Shown here: piece after piece, positions 17,684-25,790 of the stretch | Layout of the letters: every line of letters starts with the position of its first letter | Numbering within the stretch: the stretch's first letter is position 1 | Assembly: GCF_943193155.1 (NCBI RefSeq) | Contig: NZ_CALPDB010000004.1 | Coordinates: forward strand, 186,001-250,000 | Source: Veillonella intestinalis | Lineage (GTDB): Bacteria; Bacillota; Negativicutes; Veillonellales; Veillonellaceae | Direction: 5' to 3' | DNA length: 64,000 nt | Translations under genes and position numbers: made by a program | The notes under the pieces: model-generated | Database searches by the model: none | The model's input: only the letters and a program-made list of their open reading frames with translations | Told to the model about the DNA's origin: nothing

Positions 17684-18802
17684 ATGACAGTACAAGATAT
17701 TTTGAAGAAAGACTTAGTGGGTTCTGACACTCTGACCGTGGAAGAATTACGTTTCTTGATGAGTGTTACTGATGAAGCTGACTTACAGGCTATTTATAAA
17801 AAAGCCTATGAAGTAAAAGCTCGTTATGTAGATAAAGTGGCGTATTATCGTGGTTTGATTGAATTTTCAAATCGCTGCATAAAAAACTGTGAATATTGTG
17901 GAATTCGCCGCGAAAATGACAAAACAGAACGTTTTGATATGAATCGCGAAGATATTATAAAAATGGCGCAGTGGGCGTATGATCATGAATATGGTTCTAT
18001 TACGTTACAGTCCGGTGAGCGCAGTGATGAAGCCTTTGTTGATTATGTGGTTGAATTAATTCGTGATATTAAGGCTATCGGTGATGGCTCTTTGGGCATT
18101 ACTATGTGTGTAGGGGAGCAGTCGGAGGAAGCTTATCGCCGTATGGTAGAAGCTGGGGCTAGCCGTTATTTGTTACGGATTGAAACAAGTAATCCTGAAT
18201 TATATAGTAAGATTCATCCGAATGATGAGCTTCATTCCTTTGAAAAACGAGTAGCTTGTTTAAAAAGCTTGCGCAAAGTAGGTTTCCAAGTAGGCACTGG
18301 GGTTATGATTGGGTTGCCTCATCAGACGGAAGAGGATTTAGTGAATGATATCTTATTCTATCGTGATATGGATATTGATATGATTGGCATGGGGCCTTAT
18401 GTAGTGCATCATGATACGCCATTAGGACAAGAAGCCTTGGCTATGGGTCTAGATGATAAGGCTGGCAAATTACGGCGCATTCAATTAGGACTAAAAATGA
18501 TTGCCTTAACTCGTCTATTCTTAAAGGATGTAAATATAGCAGCCACTACCGCTTTACAAGCGCTTGATCCATTGGGGCGTGAGAAAGGCTTAGCCGCAGG
18601 GGCTAATATTTTAATGCCGATTATTACTATTCCAGAGCATCGGGCTAAATATTTATTGTATGATAATAAGCCTTGTGTAGATGATAATGCGGATAAATGT
18701 AAGGATTGCTTAACCCGTCGCGTTATGTCCATAGGTGATATGGTGGGCTGGAAACAAAATGGTGATTCTAAACACTATGGCAAACGAACTGGTTTATATT
18801 AA
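17684..18802 (+). CDS. hydE: [FeFe]-hydrogenase H-cluster radical SAM maturase HydE
   Basis: 372 residues. Radical SAM motif CIKNCEYCGI (CxxxCxxC), then SITLQSGERSDEAFVD, LGITMCVGEQSEEAYRRM, YLLRIETSNPELY and GVMIGLPHQTEEDLV, all typical of HydE rather than biotin synthase or ThiH. A C-terminal CVDDNADKCKDC cysteine group is present. Helps build the di-iron cluster of [FeFe]-hydrogenase. HydF, HydG and the hydrogenase are not in the window. Start at ATG 17684; a GTG two codons earlier is possible. Followed by a strong terminator. Confidence 0.92.
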   Translation: MTVQDILKKDLVGSDTLTVEELRFLMSVTDEADLQAIYKKAYEVKARYVDKVAYYRGLIEFSNRCIKNCEYCGIRRENDKTERFDMNREDIIKMAQWAYDHEYGSITLQSGERSDEAFVDYVVELIRDIKAIGDGSLGITMCVGEQSEEAYRRMVEAGASRYLLRIETSNPELYSKIHPNDELHSFEKRVACLKSLRKVGFQVGTGVMIGLPHQTEEDLVNDILFYRDMDIDMIGMGPYVVHHDTPLGQEALAMGLDDKAGKLRRIQLGLKMIALTRLFLKDVNIAATTALQALDPLGREKGLAAGANILMPIITIPEHRAKYLLYDNKPCVDDNADKCKDCLTRRVMSIGDMVGWKQNGDSKHYGKRTGLY

Positions 18803-18835
18803 GCCGATTAGTTTGTATAGTTAATAAATTGTATG

Positions 18836-18873
18836 AAACAGGTAATTACTAATTTAGTAATTGCCTGTTTTTT
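18836..18873 (+). terminator. Rho-independent terminator after hydE
   Basis: Long stem: AAACAGGTAATTACTA pairs with TAGTAATTGCCTGTTT with one mismatch, and the T-run continues to 18873. Confidence 0.9.
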
Positions 18874-18977
18874 GTTACAACGTATAGATAATAGGGGGAT
18901 AGAGGATAAAAATGATAGACTTATTAAAAATATTACAAATTTATTAAGAGGTATTACAAATTGGTATGTTATTAGTA

Positions 18978-19006
18978 TTGGCATTTATAATGACTTAGCG
19001 TATAAT
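18978..19006 (+). promoter_or_regulatory. Promoter of the DUF3100 / M20 operon
   Basis: TTGGCA at 18978-18983, exactly 17 bases, perfect TATAAT at 19001-19006. The start codon is 50 bases further on. One of the best sigma-A type promoters in the window. Confidence 0.75.
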
Positions 19007-19056
19007 CAAATGTATATTTTTGAGTATACATTTATATATTGTGGGAGGACAAAACG

Positions 19057-19845
19057 ATGGAGCTATTGAAAAATTGGAAGATTCATCTGCTGTGCTTGCT
19101 TATTACTTTGGTGGCGGAGTGGATAGGCATTCAGAAATTTGGTATTATTGTATTTTTGCCTTTACTCTATTCTTTGGTAATTGGTCTTGTTGTATCAATT
19201 CCTAAATTGAAAATTGTGACAGAGGAACAAATGATAGCGGCCTCTGATTATCTTAATATTTCAATTATGTTGCTTATGACAAAGGTTGGCTTGGGGATTG
19301 GACCTAATTTACATATTATTTTAAACTCAGGCTGGGCTTTGATTTTACAAGAAATTGGTCATTTCTTTGGTACTATTATTTTCGGTTTACCAATTGCCTT
19401 GTTAGTAGGTATGCGCCGTGAAGCAGTAGGCGCATGTTATTCCATTGACCGTGAAGCGAATGTGGCAATTATTATCGATCGCTATGGCTTCCATTCTCCA
19501 GAAGGTCGAGGTGTAATGGGGATGTATATTTGCGGTACTTTATTTGGTGCAATGTGGATTTCCGTATTAGCTGGTATGGTAGCGCAATTACAGTGGTTCC
19601 ACCCATTGGCTTTAGCTATGGGCGCTGGTATCGGTAGTGCTAGTATGATGGCGGCGGCTACAGGCTCAATCGTAGCGGTCCACCCTGAATTTGAACGTGA
19701 AATTATGGCCATGGCAGGCGCTGCCAATTTATTGACCACTGTGGTAGGGGTGTATTTTAGTTTATTTATCTCCTTGCCAGTTATGGAACGTTTGTATACG
19801 ATTTGCTCACGTGCATTAGGTCATGACACGAAGGAGGTGCGCTAA
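19057..19845 (+). CDS. DUF3100-type integral membrane protein
   Basis: 262 residues with about seven or eight hydrophobic helices. Starts MELLKNWKIHLLCLLITLVAE; a central loop VGMRREAVGACYSIDREANVA and a C-terminal GAGIGSASMMAAATGS are conserved-looking. I assign it to DUF3100 from overall resemblance; no function is established. GGGAGG precedes ATG 19057. Its stop overlaps the next start by one base. Together with the second membrane protein and the amidohydrolase it looks like a two-part transporter feeding a cytoplasmic enzyme. Confidence 0.7.
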   Translation: MELLKNWKIHLLCLLITLVAEWIGIQKFGIIVFLPLLYSLVIGLVVSIPKLKIVTEEQMIAASDYLNISIMLLMTKVGLGIGPNLHIILNSGWALILQEIGHFFGTIIFGLPIALLVGMRREAVGACYSIDREANVAIIIDRYGFHSPEGRGVMGMYICGTLFGAMWISVLAGMVAQLQWFHPLALAMGAGIGSASMMAAATGSIVAVHPEFEREIMAMAGAANLLTTVVGVYFSLFISLPVMERLYTICSRALGHDTKEVR

Positions 19846-20324
19846 TGAGCGGGGAAAAGACAATGACAGTTCAAGAAAAAATTATCCAATTTTTAATTGT
19901 TGTTATCATTGCAGCAGTGATTACAGCTATAGGCAATGTGTTAGATGGAAAACATGCATTCGGGCCTAGTATGGTAGGTTGCTTTGTATTAGCGGCTATT
20001 GCGTTTACTGGTGCTGTTATATCCTATATTCCAGGTTTTAATAAATTACCGATGGTATTCTGGGTTTCTATTTTAGGCGTTGTATTATCAATCCCTGGTG
20101 TGCCTGGGAGTGAATGGATTACTAAGCAAGCGGCTGAGGTTACTTTTTTAGCAACAACAACTCCTGTATTAGCGTATGCTGGTTTGTCCTTAGGTAAAGA
20201 TTTAGGTGCTTTTAAACAATTGTCCTGGCGTATTATTCCAGTAGCCTTGGCAGTAGCGGCAGGAACATTCATTTGTGCTGTTTTAGTAGCACAAGTTGTA
20301 TTGCATTGGGAGGGAGTTATCTAA
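19845..20324 (+). CDS. Small integral membrane protein, partner of the DUF3100 protein
   Basis: 159 residues with about four or five helices (FLIVVIIAAVITAIG; MVGCFVLAAIAFTG; FWVSILGVVLSI; IIPVALAVAAGTF). No family recognised with certainty. AAGGAGG is placed well for the ATG at 19845, which overlaps the upstream stop. The tight spacing on both sides (one-base overlap, zero gap) argues that it forms a complex with the upstream protein. Confidence 0.65.
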   Translation: MSGEKTMTVQEKIIQFLIVVIIAAVITAIGNVLDGKHAFGPSMVGCFVLAAIAFTGAVISYIPGFNKLPMVFWVSILGVVLSIPGVPGSEWITKQAAEVTFLATTTPVLAYAGLSLGKDLGAFKQLSWRIIPVALAVAAGTFICAVLVAQVVLHWEGVI

Positions 20325-21650
20325 ATGGGTTTAACTAAAGCAGAAGTGAAAGATCGGGTATGTCGTGCCATTGAAGCGGCGATGCCTAAATTAATGGATG
20401 TGGCAGAGACTATCATGGCGGCACCTGAATTAGGATATAAAGAAGCGAAAACGACAGCGCTAGTACAAAAATTATTTACAGAACTTAATATTCCTTTTAC
20501 AACGGGCCATGCCTTAACAGGTGTAAAAGGTCGTTTGAAAGGGAAGAGTGATGCGTATCGCGTAGCGATGATTGGCGAATTAGATGCTATTATTTGTCCT
20601 AAACATCCGCGTGCTGATGTGATGACTGGAGCGGCTCATTGCTGTGGGCATAATGTGCAAATTGCTAATATGTTAGCCGTTGCGATTGGCTTGCAGGCCG
20701 AAGGTGTATTAGAGGAATTGAATGGCGAAGTTGTTGTATTTGCAGTACCTGCTGAAGAGTATGTAGAGATAGATTATCGAAATACTTTGCGTGAAGCAGG
20801 AAAAATACGTTATTTAGGTGGTAAGCAACAGCTGATTTATGAAGGCGCTTTTGATGATATTGATATGGCCATGCAAATGCATGTAGAAACAGCAACTACG
20901 CCAACTGGTGAAATGGGGCTTGGCTCTACTTCTAATGGGTTTATTGGTAAATTAATTACCTATCATGGCAAAGCAGCTCATGCGGCAGCCGCACCTCATG
21001 AAGGGGTTAATGCACTGCAAGCAGCTATGTTAGGTGTGATGGGTGTTAATGCCATTCGTGATACCTTTAAGGAAAGCGATTATTTCCGCTTCCATCCAAT
21101 TATTAATAGTGGTGGTAGTCTAGTGAATGTAGTGCCTGATAGTGTGTCGATGGAAAGCTATGTGCGGGCGTCTAATGTGGCAGGCATGATAGAGGCTAAT
21201 AAGAAGGTAAATCGAGCTCTTAAAGCAGGGGCTGATGCGGTAGGAGCTACCTGTGAAATCAATGACTTACCTGGGTATATGCCTATGCGTAATGATACGA
21301 CTATGAATCAATTCTTAAAAGAGAACTCCATACCTCTATTTGGTGAAGCGAATGTAATACAAGGGCCTCATATGGCTGGCAGTACTGATATGGGCGATGT
21401 GGCACATATTATTCCTGTAATTCATCCATGGGTAGGTTGTATTGAAGGTGTTTTACATGGCGCTGATTATAAAATCTCTGTGCCAGAGGTAGCTTTTACA
21501 AAAACGGCTCAAGCTTTGGCTATGACAATTGTTGATTTGTTATATGGTGAAGCAGAAGGTGCTCAAGCAGTAAAAGCAAATTATGAACCTGTATTTACTA
21601 AGGAAGAATACATTGCACTTATGGATAGTATTAGTGAAAATAAAGAATAA
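20325..21650 (+). CDS. M20-family amidohydrolase (aminobenzoyl-glutamate / aminoacyl hydrolase type)
   Basis: 441 residues. The M20D layout is readable: metal-site segments around GAAHCCGHNVQIANM, VFAVPAEEYVE and MQMHVETATT. The lid domain has YHGKAAHAAAAPHEGVNALQAAM, and a last metal ligand lies in IQGPHMAGSTDMGDV. Related enzymes split p-aminobenzoyl-glutamate or N-acyl amino acids. Soluble. It follows two membrane proteins without a gap, so the substrate is probably brought in by them. The natural substrate is not evident. Confidence 0.82.
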   Translation: MGLTKAEVKDRVCRAIEAAMPKLMDVAETIMAAPELGYKEAKTTALVQKLFTELNIPFTTGHALTGVKGRLKGKSDAYRVAMIGELDAIICPKHPRADVMTGAAHCCGHNVQIANMLAVAIGLQAEGVLEELNGEVVVFAVPAEEYVEIDYRNTLREAGKIRYLGGKQQLIYEGAFDDIDMAMQMHVETATTPTGEMGLGSTSNGFIGKLITYHGKAAHAAAAPHEGVNALQAAMLGVMGVNAIRDTFKESDYFRFHPIINSGGSLVNVVPDSVSMESYVRASNVAGMIEANKKVNRALKAGADAVGATCEINDLPGYMPMRNDTTMNQFLKENSIPLFGEANVIQGPHMAGSTDMGDVAHIIPVIHPWVGCIEGVLHGADYKISVPEVAFTKTAQALAMTIVDLLYGEAEGAQAVKANYEPVFTKEEYIALMDSISENKE

Positions 21651-21689
21651 TAAAAAGTTATAATAAAAAATCTATAAATCAGAGATGAT

Positions 21690-21751
21690 AAAAAGGGACT
21701 ATAACAAAAGATAGTAGATATATTTACTATCTCCGTTATAGCCCCTTTTTT
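21690..21751 (+). terminator. Terminator after the M20 gene
   Basis: AAAAAGGGACTATAAC near 21690 pairs with GTTATAGCCCCTTTTTT at 21735-21751. An inner arm GATAGTA/TACTATC extends the hairpin. A T-run follows. Confidence 0.85.
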
Positions 21752-21879
21752 GCGTGTTCAGAGATTTTAGATATTAAATGTTATATTACATAAACTCATC
21801 TATAATAAAATATACATAAAATAATATTGATTTTAATTGACGGTTTTAGTAGCAATGGTATTTATAATAGTGTGTTGTA

Positions 21880-21925
21880 TAAAAAAAGAGGCAGAAAGTG
21901 TATATTAAGCACTTTCTGCCTCTTT
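21880..21925 (-). terminator. Terminator of mscL
   Basis: AAAGAGGCAGAAAGTG and CACTTTCTGCCTCTTT make a perfect 16-base-pair stem. Read on the minus strand it ends in seven T, 14 bases after the mscL stop. Confidence 0.9.
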
Positions 21926-21938
21926 AATATAGGTTTTC

Positions 21939-22397
21939 TTATGAAGCTTTTACTTCTGGTGTAATTTCAGATGTACAATGTGGACAACGAGTAGCATCTT
22001 CCGCTACTTCCTGTTTACAGAACGGACAAAGTGTTGGATCTTCAACAACTTCTTCTTTTTTAGGGAATAGACGGTTAACTTGTTTAATTACAAGGTAAAT
22101 CGCAAATGCTACGATTAAGAATTGGATTAATGCATTTAAGAAACTACCATAGGCAATAACTGGAATACCAGCTGCTTTGGCTTCTGCTAAAGTAGCTGCC
22201 TGTTGCCCGTTTAAGCTAATAAAGAAATCAGTGAAATCAACGCCACCAAGAACCAAACCAATTGGAGGCATAATAATATCGCTAACTAAAGACGATACAA
22301 TTTTGCCAAAAGCGGCACCAATAACAACACCGACTGCTAAGTCAATGACATTGCCTCGTAAGGCAAATTCTTTAAAACCTTTAATAAAATCGCTCAT
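21939..22397 (-). CDS. mscL: Large-conductance mechanosensitive channel with C-terminal zinc ribbon
   Basis: 152 residues. Residues 1-110 are a standard Msc[21 protein letters not shown] in TM1 and [17 protein letters not shown] in TM2. Releases solutes on hypo-osmotic shock. Residues 121-145 add a zinc ribbon with C124, C127, C138 and C141 (CPFCKQ, then RCPHC), at the place of the usual cytoplasmic helix bundle. A good ribosome site precedes the ATG. Single gene. Confidence 0.93.
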   Translation of the reverse strand: MSDFIKGFKEFALRGNVIDLAVGVVIGAAFGKIVSSLVSDIIMPPIGLVLGGVDFTDFFISLNGQQAATLAEAKAAGIPVIAYGSFLNALIQFLIVAFAIYLVIKQVNRLFPKKEEVVEDPTLCPFCKQEVAEDATRCPHCTSEITPEVKAS

Positions 22398-22705
22398 GTT
22401 TCATTCCTCCTAATGATACCCTTACATCACATATAGTTAGTTTTATATGTGGCTTTGTTAACTGTATGGTATTATATCTATAATTTCTGAAAATAGTATA
22501 GCATAACTTGTAGGGACTGTACACAAGAAAATTTATAAATTTCGATATGAATGTTATGCCGTATAAAATAGTAGTGAAAGCCGTTTTACAGGCATTTTTG
22601 TAGGTGTAGCGAATAGATTAAGCCGTCATAATATAAGTGCTTTATGACGGCTTGATTTATTAAATATGTTTCATGACATAGTCTTATTATAATTTACAAT
22701 GAATA
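22398..22705. other. Intergenic region between cytX and mscL
   Basis: Contains the mscL promoter region (ATTATA on the plus strand at 22471-22476 reads TATAAT on the minus strand) and a 12-base-pair hairpin at 22620-22653. Nothing else is seen. Confidence 0.4.
22620..22653 (-). terminator. Hairpin downstream of cytX, probable terminator
   Basis: AAGCCGTCATAA and TTATGACGGCTT form a perfect 12-base-pair stem, 53 bases after the cytX stop. No strong T-run follows on the minus strand. Confidence 0.55.
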
Positions 22706-23902
22706 TTAACTACGTTTCGATGATACGAAACGGCCTGTTACATAGGTAAGGGCGGCAATAATAAGCATAACGGGAAAGGTTGTGCCCATTGGTGTTTCAT
22801 AGGTCAATACATTGCGATATAGAATAAAACCAAATAGCCATAAGGCTAGGTTGGGTAGGTAAAATTTACGCCCAGATGCATCCTGCTTAAGGAGAAAGTA
22901 TTGGGTAAAGAGAATCGCAATCATGGGCGTGAATACTGAACCAATGAGAAATAAGAAGTTTTCATACTCTGTCATAGGTATAAAAATAGCTAGCAATATA
23001 CCTATAATTGTTAGACTAATGGCGGTCTTTTTTTCAGATAGTTGAGGCCAAATGCTGACGGCGCTTACACCGGCGGAAAAGGCATCAAGATAGGTCGTAG
23101 TAACTGTTGCAAAAATTATAATGAGTAATGGCCATAAGCCAAGCCCTGTTTTGAGCATAACGGCTGCAATATCTGTTTCTCCTGCATATATGGCAGAACT
23201 AAGGCCAATTACATACATCCAAATACTAACTACTGTATAGGTTAGCGTGCTTACAATAGTGGCGCCTAGAGGCTTTTCCGCGTGGCGCGTATAGTCTGAT
23301 ACTAAAGGTAGCCAAGAAAGGGGCATGGCGGTAGCTAATTCAACTGCTGCGCCAAAAGAAAGGGCTTGATTATCGGTTATAGGCACTATTTGAGCTATGC
23401 TGGCTTGTGGATTAAAGATGATGAAGCTAAGCCAAACTGTTAGTATAAATAGGAGTGTCACTGCTATTAAGTTAAGGCGGGTCAAATTTGTAAAGCCTAG
23501 TAGTAGCCAAAGAATGATAAGGCCACCAATGATAAGTGACCATAGGGTGGTTCCTAAGGGATAAATGGCATCAGTTGCAGCGGCTCCGGTTATAATCATA
23601 ACGGTAGTCCAGCCGATGAGTTGTAACACATTGGCTAACGCGAAGCCTGAAGCGCCTTGTCGCCCAAAGGCAAAGCGTACTGTTTCCATGGCACTAGCGC
23701 CTGTTTGGGCGCCTATAAGACCGGCTAAGAAGAAGAGGGAGCCACCGATGAGATGGCCTAAGATAATAGCCCAAAGTCCTTGCGTAAATCCCAGTGGCGC
23801 GAATAAGGTGCCTGTAAAAATCTCAGCGATTGACAAGGCGGCGCCAAACCATAATAAACTGTGGGATAAAAGCTTAGTTTTAGGAATTGTTGTTGTACTC
23901 AT
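22706..23902 (-). CDS. cytX: CytX-type hydroxymethylpyrimidine permease (NCS1 family)
   Basis: 398 residues, about 12 membrane helices, with N-terminal LLWFGAALSIAEIFTGTLFAPLG as in CodB/CytX transporters. Its place behind thiW under a TPP riboswitch indicates uptake of a thiamin precursor, most likely hydroxymethylpyrimidine, rather than cytosine. A ribosome site (GGAAAGGG) precedes the ATG. It lies 66 bases after thiW in the same unit. Confidence 0.88.
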   Translation of the reverse strand: MSTTTIPKTKLLSHSLLWFGAALSIAEIFTGTLFAPLGFTQGLWAIILGHLIGGSLFFLAGLIGAQTGASAMETVRFAFGRQGASGFALANVLQLIGWTTVMIITGAAATDAIYPLGTTLWSLIIGGLIILWLLLGFTNLTRLNLIAVTLLFILTVWLSFIIFNPQASIAQIVPITDNQALSFGAAVELATAMPLSWLPLVSDYTRHAEKPLGATIVSTLTYTVVSIWMYVIGLSSAIYAGETDIAAVMLKTGLGLWPLLIIIFATVTTTYLDAFSAGVSAVSIWPQLSEKKTAISLTIIGILLAIFIPMTEYENFLFLIGSVFTPMIAILFTQYFLLKQDASGRKFYLPNLALWLFGFILYRNVLTYETPMGTTFPVMLIIAALTYVTGRFVSSKRS

Positions 23903-23968
23903 AGAATACCCTTTCCAACGGCTTATGCTTGGCAGGTTTATATGAGTTAACTAACTGTTTACTGCCAA

Positions 23969-24490
23969 TTATAAGGTATGTTGTTGTAAGTTACGTAAAG
24001 CTCCTGTGCGGCGTAATGTGAACAGTAAAATTCCTGCCAATAGGGAGCCACCTATGGTAGAAATTAAAAAAGGAACCACATAGGTATAAAAGGCAATTTG
24101 CCCCGCCGTTTTGCCAAGCACTAAAATGGCTAGCGGATATGCCGATAAGCCACCTAAAATACCAGTGCCGAAGACTTCAGCAATTAAGGTGAGTATTAGA
24201 CTTCCCGTACGATGATAAACAATCCCAGCTAAGAGGGCGCCCCACATGCTGCCTGGATAGGCTAAGATACTACCCAAACCAAGAAGTAAACGTAAGCTAC
24301 TTGCGCAAAAGGCAACACTTACGCCTGCATAGCGGCCTAGGAAAACAGCACAAAGAATATTTACCATATGTTGTATAGGCGCACATTTACTAATTCCTAC
24401 GGGAAAGGAAAAGGTACTGCCCACTACGGCAACGGCTACTAATAAACTGGCAATGGTTACTTTTTTTACATTACTTAAAGATGGATTCAT
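23969..24490 (-). CDS. thiW: ThiW, substrate-binding S component of a thiazole ECF transporter
   Basis: 173 residues from ATG 24490 (ribosome site AGGTG); a GTG three codons earlier is possible. About five hydrophobic helices. The motif FSFPVGISKCAPIQHMVNILCAVFLG in the first third is typical of ThiW. Binds hydroxyethylthiazole and works with a shared ECF energising module, whose genes are not here. First gene behind a TPP riboswitch. Confidence 0.9.
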   Translation of the reverse strand: MNPSLSNVKKVTIASLLVAVAVVGSTFSFPVGISKCAPIQHMVNILCAVFLGRYAGVSVAFCASSLRLLLGLGSILAYPGSMWGALLAGIVYHRTGSLILTLIAEVFGTGILGGLSAYPLAILVLGKTAGQIAFYTYVVPFLISTIGGSLLAGILLFTLRRTGALRNLQQHTL

Positions 24491-24499
24491 TACAAACAC

Positions 24500-24600
24500 C
24501 TATTGCGGTCGAGACTGAATGGTCTCCTCTCACGCCGGAACACGGCTTCCCATCGCTGTAATGACAACTGTCGGGCGCTCCCCCGCCAGCTGGTCTATAA
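24500..24600 (-). other. GC-rich segment of four short hairpins between riboswitch terminator and thiW
   Basis: Read on the minus strand, four small perfect or near-perfect stems follow one another: GGCG/CGCC, GACA/TGTC, GCCG/CGGC and GAGAC/GTCTC. The segment is clearly richer in G and C than its surroundings. It is not needed for the riboswitch terminator. Role unknown. Confidence 0.5.
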
Positions 24601-24611
24601 TTAGACTGTAT

Positions 24612-24645
24612 AAAAAAACAGAGGCACCAAATACGGTACCTCTGC
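24612..24645 (-). terminator. Riboswitch-controlled terminator
   Basis: On the minus strand GCAGAGGTACC pairs with GGTGCCTCTG, followed by seven T. It sits 24 bases after the TPP aptamer, so ligand binding should switch it on. Confidence 0.88.
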
Positions 24646-24668
24646 AAGAGTTTGTGTCGTCTATAACA

Positions 24669-24754
24669 TCTTCCTACGACGGCATTATCCGTATCAGGTA
24701 TAAGGGTCGAAGTTAGATGACTTCCTCTCAGCCTACAAATATAAGCTCCCCTGA
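24669..24754 (-). promoter_or_regulatory. TPP (thiamin pyrophosphate) riboswitch
   Basis: The conserved THI-box blocks read in order on the minus strand: AGGGGAGC, GGCTGAGAGG, ACCCTTATACCTGAT, ACGGATAATGCCG and CGTAGGAAG. It lies upstream of a terminator and the thiW-cytX genes, both thiamin-precursor transporters. High TPP should stop their transcription. Confidence 0.95.
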
Positions 24755-24920
24755 AATTTATACCGTGATTATAGCACAGCTCACTTAGATTATGCAACTC
24801 CTATCTGTGAATATTTTAAATTGCTTAGCTTAGAGGTTGTAGATATTCTTTACAGTAGTTGTTAGTTATGTTATTATAATACAATCATTAAAATAGTAAC
24901 TGCCACCGGGTAGTGTGCGT

Positions 24921-24978
24921 AAGCATATTGTACATATCATTAGGTCTTAGAAGATATGTAGAGTATGCTTTTTCTTTT
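24921..24978 (+). promoter_or_regulatory. Terminator-like hairpin in the leader of the GNAT gene
   Basis: AAGCATA (24921-24927) pairs with TATGCTT (24964-24970) and TACATATC (24931-24938) with GATATGTA (24953-24960), with a 3x3 internal loop. TTTCTTTT follows. No plus-strand gene lies upstream; the candidate -10 TATAAT is at 24875-24880. So this is probably an attenuator in the leader. Confidence 0.55.
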
Positions 24979-25018
24979 AAAAATTATTAAGTATTTATAG
25001 ACTAAAGGAGTGAGGGGC

Positions 25019-25567
25019 ATGAGTCTTACCTTGAGAAAGATAACACTTGATGATATTTCAGAATTACAACGTATAGCTATAGAAACATTTAGAGAAACTT
25101 TTGGTCATCATAATACAGAGGCCGAATTAGAGGACTATTTTAATACGGCTTTTAATCCTGAAACCTTAGCAGCTGAAGTTATGGATAGTGAATCACAACA
25201 TTATTTTGCCTTAGTCGATGGTGTAGTAGTGGGATATTTAAAGCTTAATCAAGGCGCTGCTCAAACGGAACAGGAACTACCTAATGGTTTTGAAATACAA
25301 CGAATTTATGTATTAAAGGCATTTCAGGGGCAAGGGCTAGGTCGCCTTTTGTTTGAAAAAGCGTTACAAGTAGCTTGTGAAACCGATTGTGAATGGGTAT
25401 GGTTAGGCGTTTGGGACCAAAATTATAAAGCGCAACGTTTTTATGAAAAATATAAATTTGAACGTTTTAGTGAGCATCAATTTCCTGTAGGCGATAAAGT
25501 TGACATCGATTGGATGTTGCGTCGTTCCGTGGCTTCTTTACAAGCTGAGTTTGGTCAATCTAAGTAG
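25019..25567 (+). CDS. GNAT-family N-acetyltransferase
   Basis: 182 residues from ATG 25019 (AAGGAG at 25005-25010). The acetyl-CoA loop is FQGQGLGRLLFEKAL, preceded by the strand IQRIYV. WLGVWDQNYKAQRFYEKYKFE is the typical C-terminal GNAT signature, and the protein resembles the PaiA/YpeA type. The substrate is unknown. Single gene between a terminator-like leader and a bidirectional terminator. Confidence 0.88.
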   Translation: MSLTLRKITLDDISELQRIAIETFRETFGHHNTEAELEDYFNTAFNPETLAAEVMDSESQHYFALVDGVVVGYLKLNQGAAQTEQELPNGFEIQRIYVLKAFQGQGLGRLLFEKALQVACETDCEWVWLGVWDQNYKAQRFYEKYKFERFSEHQFPVGDKVDIDWMLRRSVASLQAEFGQSK

Positions 25568-25653
25568 TGTTTAATCTTAGATATTATGTCTAATTGTAGA
25601 TGTTGGGATTGTACCTCAAATAGTTAATGTATGGTAATTTAATAATAAAAAGG

Positions 25654-25720
25654 AAAAGCCCTTATTCAGTTGTTACTACTATGCTATATAGCATGTTAGT
25701 TGCTGAATAAGGGCTTTTTT
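25654..25720. terminator. Bidirectional terminator between the GNAT gene and fruA
   Basis: AAAAGCCCTTATTCAG pairs with CTGAATAAGGGCTTTT (16 base pairs), T-rich on both strands. The loop holds a perfect 14-base palindrome, ATGCTATATAGCAT (25681-25694). Confidence 0.9.
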
Positions 25721-25790
25721 GCAGGATAAAATTTTAAAAGAAAGATTTTATAGGAAGTATTTATTTAAAAATAAACATTATACTATGCAT

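Noticed and set aside
18833-19069. 78-codon plus-strand frame
   Set aside because: It begins in the hydE terminator and covers the promoter of the next operon.
23565-23945. 126-codon plus-strand frame
   Set aside because: Antisense to cytX, which has full transporter features.
24471-24797. 108-codon minus-strand frame
   Set aside because: It runs through the TPP riboswitch, its terminator and the hairpin segment; it is Cys/Arg-rich with no family likeness.
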